Assembly (NCBI RefSeq): GCF_900167135.1
Contig: NZ_FUWZ01000001.1
Span: 62,001-126,000, forward strand
Direction of reading: 5' to 3'
Length of the DNA stretch: 64,000 nucleotides
Source: Chitinophaga eiseniae
GTDB lineage: Bacteria; Bacteroidota; Bacteroidia; Chitinophagales; Chitinophagaceae
Made by a program: the position numbers and the translations under genes. Below the pieces are notes generated by a model. The model was not told where the DNA came from. It saw only the letters and a program-made list of their open reading frames with translations, and did not search any database. Each line of letters starts with the position of its first letter. The stretch's first letter is position 1. Of the stretch, positions 56,275 to 64,000 are shown in pieces.

Positions 56275-56290
56275 GTGAATATTTATTCGC
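56275..56290. promoter_or_regulatory. Operator palindrome at the tetR promoter
   Basis: GTGAATATTTATTCGC, 13 bp upstream of the tetR GTG start. Shares 15 of 16 bases with the copy at 55662-55677. Confidence 0.7.
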
Positions 56291-56493
56291 TAAAAAACAG
56301 TTTCAAAAGAAGAAGAAACATTTGTCCCCAGGTGTTCCTGTTAATAAATCCGGGAGGTGATGCCCATATTTTAGGGAGAAAGCCCTGTGTCTCCCGATGG
56401 TTCATTTCAGGTCCGGCATGTCCTTTTACTACGGAGATGAACATGGTGGTACTTGTGCTGCTAGTCAACCTTGTTCTTTTGTTTTCCTGCCTG

Positions 56494-56617
56494 CCTGGTC
56501 TTACGGGATAACAAATGGTAGCCGGCAGTCGTGGTTTCATCCCCGGTATCGCCCGCCTGGTCTTACAGGATAGCAAATAGGTGTCGGCAGCCATGGTTTC
56601 ATCCCCGGTATTGCCGG
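56494..56617. repeat. 62-bp imperfect tandem duplication
   Basis: Two copies (56494-56555 and 56556-56617) both begin CCTGGTCTTAC and contain GTGGTTTCATCCCCGGTAT or a close variant. About a dozen base differences indicate an old duplication. Confidence 0.85.
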
Positions 56618-56899
56618 CAGGATGGATGCTCCCGGTTCCATTGTTGATGTTGAAATTTGCATAGCCAAAACAAGCAATGAAAAGCAGTAATGAAAGGAAG
56701 GTGATGAGGAGAGGTGAATAGGAGGAGAGATGCAAAATAACCGTCAAACAACCCCTTTCGATGAATCCCCGTAATGTATACCACGGGGTATTAATAGCAT
56801 CGATTAAATCAGGCGTCGGACAGCGCCGGTTTAATCAGCCTATGAATTAGTCAACCATTGATTGGAAAAAATCCAACTGGCCTGGACAAGCCGATTGGG

Positions 56900-57260
56900 G
56901 TTTAGCTGAGATATTTGTTAGATGTATGCATTTCATTTGTTACTATTTTCCATAACGCAGTGTTAGTACCGTAATATTACTGGCAATCCATTCTGGTTTA
57001 GTTAATAGAATCTAAACGTCCTCGGATTAACAATTAGGGAAGCCCTTGATATTGGCTGAAACTCTTTACAGGTAAGCATTGTCTGATGTTTAATATTTAT
57101 CCACACTTATTAACAGGTATCCACACACGATATTCACATGTATGTTGATAACTTATGAAATCCTTTACGGAAGGGGTGATGGTATTTTTGGTTGACCATC
57201 GGCCGGCCGGGAGATCCCGGTTTATCCACAAACGTTATCCACATGCCTCACTGGATGGGT
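56900..57260. other. oriC: Candidate chromosomal replication origin (oriC) with DnaA boxes
   Basis: Exact DnaA boxes TTATCCACA occur at 57097-57105, 57222-57230 and 57235-57243. Near matches are GTATCCACA at 57117-57125 and TGTTGATAA (reverse TTATCAACA) at 57143-57151; another TGTTGATAA is at 58081-58089. The stretch 56930-57170 is AT-rich, as expected of an unwinding element. Operons point away on each side (minus strand to the left, plus to the right). No dnaA gene is in view; in Bacteroidota oriC often lies away from dnaA. Confidence 0.5.
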
Positions 57261-57995
57261 TGAGAGGGCCGTCTGGCAAGAAAATATGCTTTCCGACGGC
57301 AATGAAGAATGCCCAAATAGCCTGTAGTCAGGAGTTAAGGGTCATTTATCCGGTAGTAGCCCCGGCAAAAAGGCTTCTATGAGGCAATAAGGCTATCCAT
57401 AGGGCCAGGCATCGTGGAAGATGGCCTCCCGGCTGCTGCTTGCGGCGGCAGGACAACAAGCGAAACGGGAAAGTGGCTTTCCTGCTGTGATGCCGGATAA
57501 CGCTCAGCAGCATATCCCATAAAACCAATGCCTGCCTGACGCTACAGCATCAGGCAGACAATGACTTTCGGAAAGGCTTGTCCATCGCCCGGTTCAGATA
57601 CGGACCGAAACATTATGGCACCGAGCCATCGCCCCGGTGGGTACATGTGTTACAGCACCCTCCGGGAAATAATCACCTGCCTGTTACAGGAGCAGAATGC
57701 GGTTAATGGGTGAGACACCCGGCCGCGCCTGTACAGACATGCCGCTGCACATTCGCTACAAAACGCTGTCAGATAGCAGTGGAAAAGAGTAACGGTGAGG
57801 AAAGGTAGATACTGCAATTATGTAACAGTGGAAAGTAAGGCCGTCACCGGGATATGAAGTGCTGCCGTAGCGGATCTGCAAAGATGCTTTGATAAAGAGA
57901 AGATATAACTGCAATAAATCCGCAGCATAATCTATAAGAAACAATCGTCCTCTCAAACAGGAAAACGACAGCATAACGAGCCGGGACTTAACAGC

Positions 57996-58030
57996 AAAAA
58001 AATACCCTTGCTGTGACAATGCAGCAAGGG
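57996..58030 (-). terminator. Minus-strand terminator-like hairpin
   Basis: CCCTTGCTG (58005-58013) pairs with CAGCAAGGG (58022-58030), perfect over 9 bp with an 8-nt loop. On the minus strand a TATTTTTTTG tail follows. It would end a short minus-strand transcript starting upstream of 58031, possibly an unannotated small RNA. Confidence 0.5.
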
Positions 58031-58355
58031 CTTTAAAAACATTCACATGTCATCTGCAGAAATGTATAGCTACTGACAGATGTTGATAATCAAAATTGAA
58101 GCCTAGTAATATGTTGAATAAAGTAAAAGCTAACCGTTGAAAAAGTTATCATGCAGGATGCTATCGTGTAACTTTCTACTTCGAAGATAGAAATTACATT
58201 TTGTAAAATTGGTTAACCATTCGTTAACGCAAACGCTGGCCCTCATACCAGCTTTTCTTGTACCATTTTCCCTTTCCCTGATAGCATTTTCCAGCCGCTT
58301 GCACAAGCCGCAGGTTATGTATATTTTTTGTCCGATGCTATAAAAATCCGCCGTT

Positions 58356-60143
58356 ATGAAACGACTCGTACTGCTGTTATGGACGGTATGTCTGTATCCT
58401 GCCCTGTTTGCCCAGGACATGCCCGATATGTGGACCAAATCAGGCGGCCACAACGCTGCCCATCCGGGGCTGAAATGGTTTACCAGCGCAAAATTTGGCT
58501 TATTTATACACTGGGGATTATACTCCAAACTCGGTGGCCGCTGGAAGGACAGCAGCTACTATGGCAGCGGCGAATGGCTCATGAACAGGGCAAAGGCACC
58601 GGCCGCTGAATATGCTGAGGTTGCTAAAACCTTCAACCCGCAAGGGTTTAATGCGGAAGAGTGGGCCGGCATCGCCCGGGAAGCAGGTGTAAAATACCTG
58701 GTAATAACCGCCAAACACCATGAAGGGTTCAGCATGTACGACTCCAAAGTAACGGACTTCGATATCGTAGATGCCTCCCCGTATGGTAAGGACCCTATGA
58801 AAGCGCTCGCCAAAGCCTGCCGCGATAAAGGCATTCCATTCGGCTTCTATTACTCCCAGTTCCTCGACTGGCACGAGCCTAACGGCGGTGGCAACAGCTG
58901 GGACTTCAAAACCAAAGAGAAAGACTACCAGCAATATTACCGCACCAAATCCATCCCGCAACTGAAAGAACTGCTGACCAACTATGGGCAACTGGGACTG
59001 GTATGGTTTGATATGCCTGGCGGCCTTACGCCTGAACAAACCAAACAGATGATCGACAGCCTGCGGCTGCTGCAGCCCAACTGCCTGTTCAGCAGCAGGG
59101 TAGGTCATGGTTTGGGCGACTATCGCGACTTCGGCGATTCTGAAGTGCCGCCGGTGCCCATCGCCGGCGCATGGGAGTCTATCTACACCCACAACGACTC
59201 CTGGGGCTATATCCAACACGATCTCAATTTTAAATCTCCCAAAGAAATTATACATCTCCTCTCCAACGTGGCCTCCAAAGGCGGCAACCTGATGCTCAAC
59301 GTAGGGCCGGACGGTGACGGTAAATGGCCGCAGTACTCCGTTGACTACCTCAAGGCTACAGGCAAATGGTTGCAGCAATACGGAGAAAGTATTTACGGCA
59401 CCACCTACGGACTCCTGCCCGCGCAGCCCTGGGGCGTTACCACCAGCAAACCAGGCAAACTGTTCCTGCATGTGTGGGAAATGCCGGCCAACCGCCAGCT
59501 GCGGCTCCCCGGCGTAGACGCACACGTAAAATCCGTTAAAATACTCGGCACCCATCAAACATTGCAGTTCCAACAACAACCCGGCGAAACGACGGTACAA
59601 CTTCCGGTAACGTTGCCGGATACACGTAATACCGTGCTCGTAATGGAGTACAGCGGCAACCAGTCCGATCTCTCCCAGCTGCGCACACAAACGGTCAGCA
59701 GCCAGTACCCGCAGGCTGAAATCCCCACCATATGGGCCGTCTATAATGGTGCTGCCAAAAATAAACTGTTCACCTGGTCGCACTATTTCGGTGACTGGAA
59801 ACATGATAACCTCGCCTACGGTATGATCACACCGGAAGATGCATTGGTGTTTCCGCTGGACATACAGGACGTGGGCGATTACAAGATAATATTGGATTAT
59901 GCCTGTGAGAAGTCCGGCGCATCCCAACAAGGCGTAGTGACGCTCAACGGACAGCGGCTGCCTTTCCTCACCTTGTTTACCGGCGAGTACGACAGTCATC
60001 AGCCACTCCTGTTTATCCAGCATGCGATCGGTAACCTGCATGTAGATAAACCCGGCAAACACAACCTGGCTATTAAGCCGGTAGCCGGCAATAAAAAAGA
60101 ATTGTTCCGCCTGCGGAAGGTCATCCTTCAGCCGGTGAAATAA
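58356..60143 (+). CDS. GH29 alpha-L-fucosidase, with C-terminal extension
   Basis: Releases fucose from glycans. Signal peptide (MKRLVLLLWTVCLYPALFAQ) then the GH29 barrel: FGLFIHWGLYSKLGG, LVITAKHHEGFSMYDS, GIPFGFYYSQFLDWH, and the nucleophile Asp219 in LVWFDMPGG. Landmarks NLMLNVGPDGDG and GESIYGTTYG follow. After about residue 350 a beta domain and then a second region (about 430-595, with KNKLFTWSHYFGDWKH and KIILDYACEK) extend past most family members; it may bind carbohydrate. First gene of a three-gene operon (gaps 24 and 34 bp). Confidence 0.95.
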   Translation: MKRLVLLLWTVCLYPALFAQDMPDMWTKSGGHNAAHPGLKWFTSAKFGLFIHWGLYSKLGGRWKDSSYYGSGEWLMNRAKAPAAEYAEVAKTFNPQGFNAEEWAGIAREAGVKYLVITAKHHEGFSMYDSKVTDFDIVDASPYGKDPMKALAKACRDKGIPFGFYYSQFLDWHEPNGGGNSWDFKTKEKDYQQYYRTKSIPQLKELLTNYGQLGLVWFDMPGGLTPEQTKQMIDSLRLLQPNCLFSSRVGHGLGDYRDFGDSEVPPVPIAGAWESIYTHNDSWGYIQHDLNFKSPKEIIHLLSNVASKGGNLMLNVGPDGDGKWPQYSVDYLKATGKWLQQYGESIYGTTYGLLPAQPWGVTTSKPGKLFLHVWEMPANRQLRLPGVDAHVKSVKILGTHQTLQFQQQPGETTVQLPVTLPDTRNTVLVMEYSGNQSDLSQLRTQTVSSQYPQAEIPTIWAVYNGAAKNKLFTWSHYFGDWKHDNLAYGMITPEDALVFPLDIQDVGDYKIILDYACEKSGASQQGVVTLNGQRLPFLTLFTGEYDSHQPLLFIQHAIGNLHVDKPGKHNLAIKPVAGNKKELFRLRKVILQPVK

Positions 60144-60167
60144 GTATATGCTAAATCTTAGTGACCA

Positions 60168-62324
60168 ATGAAAAAAATGACGCCCCTGCTGCTGACGGCA
60201 GGCATGTATGCCACACTGGCAATGGCACAAACGAAAATGCCAGCCCGTGACTGGCTGATCGATCCGAAAGGATTTACCGCCACCGCCACGGAGAAAGGGA
60301 AGGAAATTGTACTCAGCAACGGTTTGCTGAGCCGCAGTTTTCGTACTACCCCCAACGTTATCTGCACCGACTTCCGCAACCTTGTGAGCGGAGAGCAGTT
60401 GCTGCGCGCCGTAAAACCCGAAGCCCGCCTCTTTATCAACGGGCGCGCCTACCAGGTGGGCGGCGCCGCCGGACAGCACCAGAACGCCTACCTGTTGCCC
60501 GCCTGGCTCGATAATCTGCAGGCAGGCGCCAATGATTTTACATATACCGGTCACCAGTTCGCCGACATTCAACCGGTACTCCGCTGGAAAGCCAACCGTT
60601 GGTGCTCCAATCCCCGGCAGGCCACCGGAAAAGCGGTGATCTTCGCCTATAAAGCACAGGCGCCCGAATTACAGGGTGTGACGGTAAAAGTACACTACGA
60701 AGTTTTCGACGGTATACCGCTGCTATCCAAATGGCTGGAGATTACTAACGGTACCGGGCAAACGCTGAAGCTGGACCAGGTGGTCCATGAAATACTGGCC
60801 ACCCCGGAAGAGGAATCCACTGTGGTGGGCAGCCCGGATAAGATAAGGACGCCGCACGGCATCTACGTGGAAAGTAACTACACGTTCAATAACTCCATGA
60901 CCGCATCGCTCAGCGATCAGACCACCCACTGGAAAACAGACAGTACCTATACCTCACAGGTGAACTACGACCTGCTGACGCCCTGTCTGCTGGAAGTACA
61001 TCCAAAAGTCCCCGTGGGCATCAGCATGGCGGCAGGCGAACATTTCGAATCTATCCGCACTTACGAACTGCTGCTCGACGGTTATGACCGCGAACGGAAC
61101 GGTCTCGCCAAACGTCGTATGTACCGCGTACTGGCGCCATGGACCACGGAAAATCCCATCTTCATGCACCTGGTCAGCACCGACCCGGCAAAAGTGAAAA
61201 ATATCGTCGATCAATGTGCTGCTACCGGCTACGAAGGCGTGATCCTCAGCTTCGGCAGTGGTCTCAATATGGAAGACACCAGTGCTGCCAACATCGCAAA
61301 ATTCAAAGCACTGGCAGATTACGCTCACAGTAAAAAGGTGATGCTGGGCGGATACTCCCTGTTTTCCAGCAGGCGTATCAGTGATGAAGACGACGTGATC
61401 AATCCCGCTACCGGTAAACCCGGCGGCGCCTTCTTCGGCAACGCCCCCTGCATGGGCAGCAAATGGGGCCTCAGTTACCTCGATAAAATAAAACATTTCA
61501 TCACCGCCACCGGATTCGACATCTTCGAAAACGACGGCCCCTATCCCGGCGACGTCTGCGCTTCTACTACCCACCCCGGCCATAGCGGCAAAGAAGACTC
61601 TCAGTGGAAACAGATGCAGCTGCAAAAAGGATTGTATCGTTTTCTCAATGCAAAAGGGGTATACATCAATGCGCCCGACTGGTATTTTATGGATGGCACC
61701 AACAAAATCAGCCTCGGCTACCGGGAGGTGAATTTCTCCCTGCCAAGGGCTGAACAGCTGATCCTCAACCGGCAAAATATCTTTGACGGCACCTGGGAAA
61801 AAACACCTTCCATGGGTTGGGGCTTCGTACCACTGAGCGAATACCATGGCGGCGGCGCTGAAGCTACGCTGGAGCCGCTCAAAGACCATCTCGATACCTA
61901 CGACCAGCTGATGATACAGTACTATGGCGCCGGCGTACAGGCATGCTACCGCGGCCCGAGACTCTATGATACGGATGCCACCCGTCAACTGGTGCAACAG
62001 GTGGTGAACTGGTATAAAAAATACCGCGACATTCTCAATACCGATGTAATGCATCTCCGCCGCCCCGATGGCCGCGACTGGGATGGAATCATGCATATCA
62101 GTTCCTCGCTGCCGCAGAAAGCGATGGTGATGCTGTACAATCCAACAACAACGCCCATTACCCGGGAAATAACACTACCACTGTATTACACCGGACTTAC
62201 GCAGTCGGTGAAGATCCGGGAGAAAGAGGGCGCGCCCAAAACGTATACGCTTGACCGTCAGTATACCGCTCATGTGAAAGTGACCATCCCCGCTTCAGGT
62301 TATACCTGGCTGGTAGCGGAATAA
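60168..62324 (+). CDS. Putative clan GH-D glycosidase (alpha-galactosidase-like)
   Basis: A 718-aa exported enzyme (signal peptide MKKMTPLLLTAGMYATLAMAQ). An N-terminal beta-sandwich (about 40-285, as in GH36-type enzymes) leads into a TIM barrel with FMHLVSTDPAKVKNIVDQ, KGVYINAPDWYFMDG and FDIFENDGPYP, where Asp456 is in the position of a clan GH-D nucleophile. The C-terminal part has PQKAMVMLYNPTTTPI, the usual antiparallel domain. The exact family and substrate cannot be fixed by eye; GH27/36-type alpha-galactosidase or alpha-N-acetylgalactosaminidase is the best guess. It sits between two GH29 genes, which suits blood-group-type glycans. Confidence 0.7.
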   Translation: MKKMTPLLLTAGMYATLAMAQTKMPARDWLIDPKGFTATATEKGKEIVLSNGLLSRSFRTTPNVICTDFRNLVSGEQLLRAVKPEARLFINGRAYQVGGAAGQHQNAYLLPAWLDNLQAGANDFTYTGHQFADIQPVLRWKANRWCSNPRQATGKAVIFAYKAQAPELQGVTVKVHYEVFDGIPLLSKWLEITNGTGQTLKLDQVVHEILATPEEESTVVGSPDKIRTPHGIYVESNYTFNNSMTASLSDQTTHWKTDSTYTSQVNYDLLTPCLLEVHPKVPVGISMAAGEHFESIRTYELLLDGYDRERNGLAKRRMYRVLAPWTTENPIFMHLVSTDPAKVKNIVDQCAATGYEGVILSFGSGLNMEDTSAANIAKFKALADYAHSKKVMLGGYSLFSSRRISDEDDVINPATGKPGGAFFGNAPCMGSKWGLSYLDKIKHFITATGFDIFENDGPYPGDVCASTTHPGHSGKEDSQWKQMQLQKGLYRFLNAKGVYINAPDWYFMDGTNKISLGYREVNFSLPRAEQLILNRQNIFDGTWEKTPSMGWGFVPLSEYHGGGAEATLEPLKDHLDTYDQLMIQYYGAGVQACYRGPRLYDTDATRQLVQQVVNWYKKYRDILNTDVMHLRRPDGRDWDGIMHISSSLPQKAMVMLYNPTTTPITREITLPLYYTGLTQSVKIREKEGAPKTYTLDRQYTAHVKVTIPASGYTWLVAE

Positions 62325-62358
62325 ACATCCATTAATACAAATCCTTTAATTACGATTT

Positions 62359-63702
62359 ATGAAGAAACTGACATTCGCCGTTATTACCCTGCTGTGTTGC
62401 CTGCAGATACAGGCGCAGGCGCAGAAAAAGATCTTCAGCGAGACACCGGAGCAAATGGAAAAACGGCTGTCCTGGTGGGTGCACGACCGCTTCGGGATGT
62501 TTATCCACTGGGGACTGTATTCCCTGCCTGCCCGTCACGAGTGGATCAAAAATTATGAGCGCATTACCGATAGTGCTTATCAGAAATACTTCGACAACTT
62601 CGATCCGGACCTGTACAACCCACGCGAATGGGCGCGCATGGCGAAAGCGGCCGGCATGAAGTATGCGGTGATCACCACCAAACACCACGAAGGCTTTTGT
62701 CTCTTCGATTCCAAATACACTGATTACAAGGCCACAAAGACCCTCATCAAAAAAGACCTGGTCAGGGAATGGGTGGGTGCTTTCAGGGCGGAAGGGCTGA
62801 AAGTAGGATTTTACTATTCACTGATTGACTGGCATCATCCTGACTTTACCATTGACCGGGTGCATCCGCAGCGTGTCAGCGACCCGAAAGAATATGAACG
62901 GATCAATAAAGGCCGTGATATGGAGAAGTACCGCACTTACCTGTTTAACCAGGTACGGGAACTGATGACCAATTATGGTAAGATTGATATGCTGTGGACG
63001 GACTTTTCCTACCCGGGTGCAAACGGAAAAGATCACAATGACTGGAATTCTGTGGAACTGCTGAAAATGGTGCGCAAATTGCAGCCTGGCATTATTGTCA
63101 ATGATCGTCTCGATCTCGGCGAATATGACGATGGCGGTGATTTTGTGACACCGGAGCAGTACAAAGTATCCGAGTGGCCTACCCGTAACGGTAAGCGCAT
63201 ACACTGGGAAACCTGCCAGACTTTCTCCGGTTCATGGGGGTATTACCGTGATGAGACCAGCTGGAAAGATAACAAGCAGCTGCTGGTATTGCTGATCGAG
63301 ACGGTGAGTAAAGGGGGCAATCTGTTGCTGAATGTGGGGCCGACTTCCCGCGGACTGTTCGATGCCCGCGCACAGGAACGGTTACATGGCATGGGGGAAT
63401 GGATGAAAGTCAACGGCCGCGCTATTTATGGCTGTACAGAGGCGCCTGCCGGTATTCAGCGGCCGGATAATACCCTGCTCACATATAATCCCGACACCAA
63501 AAGGTTGTATGTGCACCTGCTCGATTATCCGTTACAACGCATAGAGTTGCCGGGACTGAAAGGAAAAGTAAAATATGCCCAGTTCCTGCACGATGGCTCT
63601 GAACTGAAAATGAAAGACACTGATAAAGGCGGACTGGCGATTGATGTGCCTGTACGCAAACCGGACGTGGAAATCCCGGTAATCGAGCTGATGCTGGAGT
63701 AG
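62359..63702 (+). CDS. GH29 alpha-L-fucosidase
   Basis: A 447-aa exported fucosidase (signal peptide MKKLTFAVITLLCCLQIQAQAQ). The barrel motifs are complete: FGMFIHWGLYSLPARHEW, AVITTKHHEGFCLFDSKYT, VGFYYSLIDWHHPDF, and the nucleophile Asp215 in MLWTDFSYPG. NLLLNVGPTSRG closes the core. The sequence differs clearly from the first GH29, so the two probably prefer different linkages. Last gene of the operon, followed by a terminator. Confidence 0.95.
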   Translation: MKKLTFAVITLLCCLQIQAQAQKKIFSETPEQMEKRLSWWVHDRFGMFIHWGLYSLPARHEWIKNYERITDSAYQKYFDNFDPDLYNPREWARMAKAAGMKYAVITTKHHEGFCLFDSKYTDYKATKTLIKKDLVREWVGAFRAEGLKVGFYYSLIDWHHPDFTIDRVHPQRVSDPKEYERINKGRDMEKYRTYLFNQVRELMTNYGKIDMLWTDFSYPGANGKDHNDWNSVELLKMVRKLQPGIIVNDRLDLGEYDDGGDFVTPEQYKVSEWPTRNGKRIHWETCQTFSGSWGYYRDETSWKDNKQLLVLLIETVSKGGNLLLNVGPTSRGLFDARAQERLHGMGEWMKVNGRAIYGCTEAPAGIQRPDNTLLTYNPDTKRLYVHLLDYPLQRIELPGLKGKVKYAQFLHDGSELKMKDTDKGGLAIDVPVRKPDVEIPVIELMLE

Positions 63703-64000
63703 TCCGGCAGAAATAAGCAATGAGTATGAAAACGCAAAAGCGGAGGGTACAATAAGCCTTCCGCTTTTTGCGTTTTTTCAGTTATTAGAAAAAACCCTTC
63801 TTTTTGTGAGAAAAGATATTATTTTTATTGTACCATTTCTTTTTTGTTAAACATTCGGAATGAAGCTATCAGCCGGGATCGGGAAGATATCTCCGGCGCA
63901 ACGGACATCATCCGGCTTCAACACACCATTATCGCAGGGAAGGTCCTAATGTCATCAACACAGCAATGGGAAAAACCATATCCGTATCATCAATTCGCCG
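63703..64000 (+). other. Right-edge intergenic region
   Basis: Contains the fucosidase operon terminator (63731-63780), then AT-rich DNA (63781-63850) and the likely leader of a gene beyond the window. No start or coding frame is supported here. Confidence 0.6.
63731..63780 (+). terminator. Intrinsic terminator of the fucosidase operon
   Basis: AACGCAAAAGCGGAGG (63731-63746) pairs with CCTTCCGCTTTTTGCGTT (63757-63774), nearly perfect, followed by a run of T. It begins 29 bp after the last stop codon. Confidence 0.85.

Larger units (their letters stand above)
56262..58355. other. 2.1-kb gene-free region between divergent operons
   Basis: No convincing gene. Open frames such as 56283-56747 (-) have no recognisable domain and low coding character. 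Contents: TetR operator at 56275-56290, a 62-bp tandem duplication (56494-56617), a candidate replication origin (56900-57260), an inverted-repeat GCCGTCTGG/CCGACGGC around 57269-57300, and a minus-strand terminator-like hairpin (57996-58030). From 57301 to 57990 nothing is recognised. Confidence 0.7.

Noticed and set aside
56283..56747. Minus-strand frame with a hydrophobic N-terminus
   Set aside because: No domain, low-complexity charged C-terminus, overlap with the TetR operator and the 62-bp tandem duplication; treated as non-coding.

Overview
The window is chromosomal DNA of a Bacteroidota bacterium, most likely Chitinophaga or a close relative in the Chitinophagaceae. Evidence: two SusC/SusD outer-membrane pairs, a T9SS sorting-domain protein, GH20 and GH29 glycosidases, DUF5916 and DUF6515 family proteins, promoters of the TTTG-N19-TAnnTTTG type, and many intergenic inverted repeats. 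No CRISPR array, tRNA, rRNA, transposase or phage gene was recognised.

Layout. 1-7330: SusC (5' end cut off), SusD, an arylsulfate sulfotransferase-like lipoprotein and a TsdA-like dihaem cytochrome form one + strand operon that suggests uptake linked to sulfur chemistry. 7.5-11.1 kb: a TPM/YgcG-like membrane protein, a DUF6515 protein and an ADP-ribosylglycohydrolase. 11.1-12.2 kb: a protein-free stretch with six copies of a 22-nt hairpin, all in the same orientation, sharing a TTTCCA-type loop, and ending in a good intrinsic terminator. It is read here as a candidate undescribed non-coding RNA of about 0.9 kb and is the most novel item. 12.2-17.3 kb: aldo/keto reductase, DJ-1/PfpI protein, fatty-acid desaturase, LpxL-type acyltransferase, an amidase and a small secreted protein. 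17.3-22.8 kb: a 26-copy heptanucleotide minisatellite and the second SusC/SusD pair behind a consensus promoter. 22.9-28.5 kb: lipoprotein, LutC-like protein, an SDR lacking its catalytic Tyr/Lys, a HGSNAT-like acyltransferase, a YitT protein and a decayed substrate-binding-protein gene that keeps its promoter. 28.5-36.2 kb: TonB, PEP carboxylase, and the oxidative pentose-phosphate operon gnd-zwf-pgl. 36.3-47.3 kb: amidohydrolase, glutamate-synthase-like FMN protein, GH20, DUF5916 protein, a thioredoxin-fold protein without CxxC, a small HTH protein and an orphan LytTR regulator.

47.3-56.3 kb is all on the minus strand: an mprF-acvB/virJ pair (lipid aminoacylation and its probable reversal), a three-gene surface-protein operon ending in a T9SS cargo protein that seems to lack a normal start codon, and a tetR-usp pair sharing two copies of a 16-bp palindrome. 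56.3-58.3 kb has no convincing gene but has a cluster of exact and near-exact DnaA boxes in AT-rich DNA where gene direction diverges; it is a candidate replication origin. 58.4-63.7 kb: two GH29 alpha-L-fucosidases flank a putative clan GH-D glycosidase in one + strand operon closed by an intrinsic terminator.

All functional statements rest on reading the translated sequences and motifs by eye; no database search was run.
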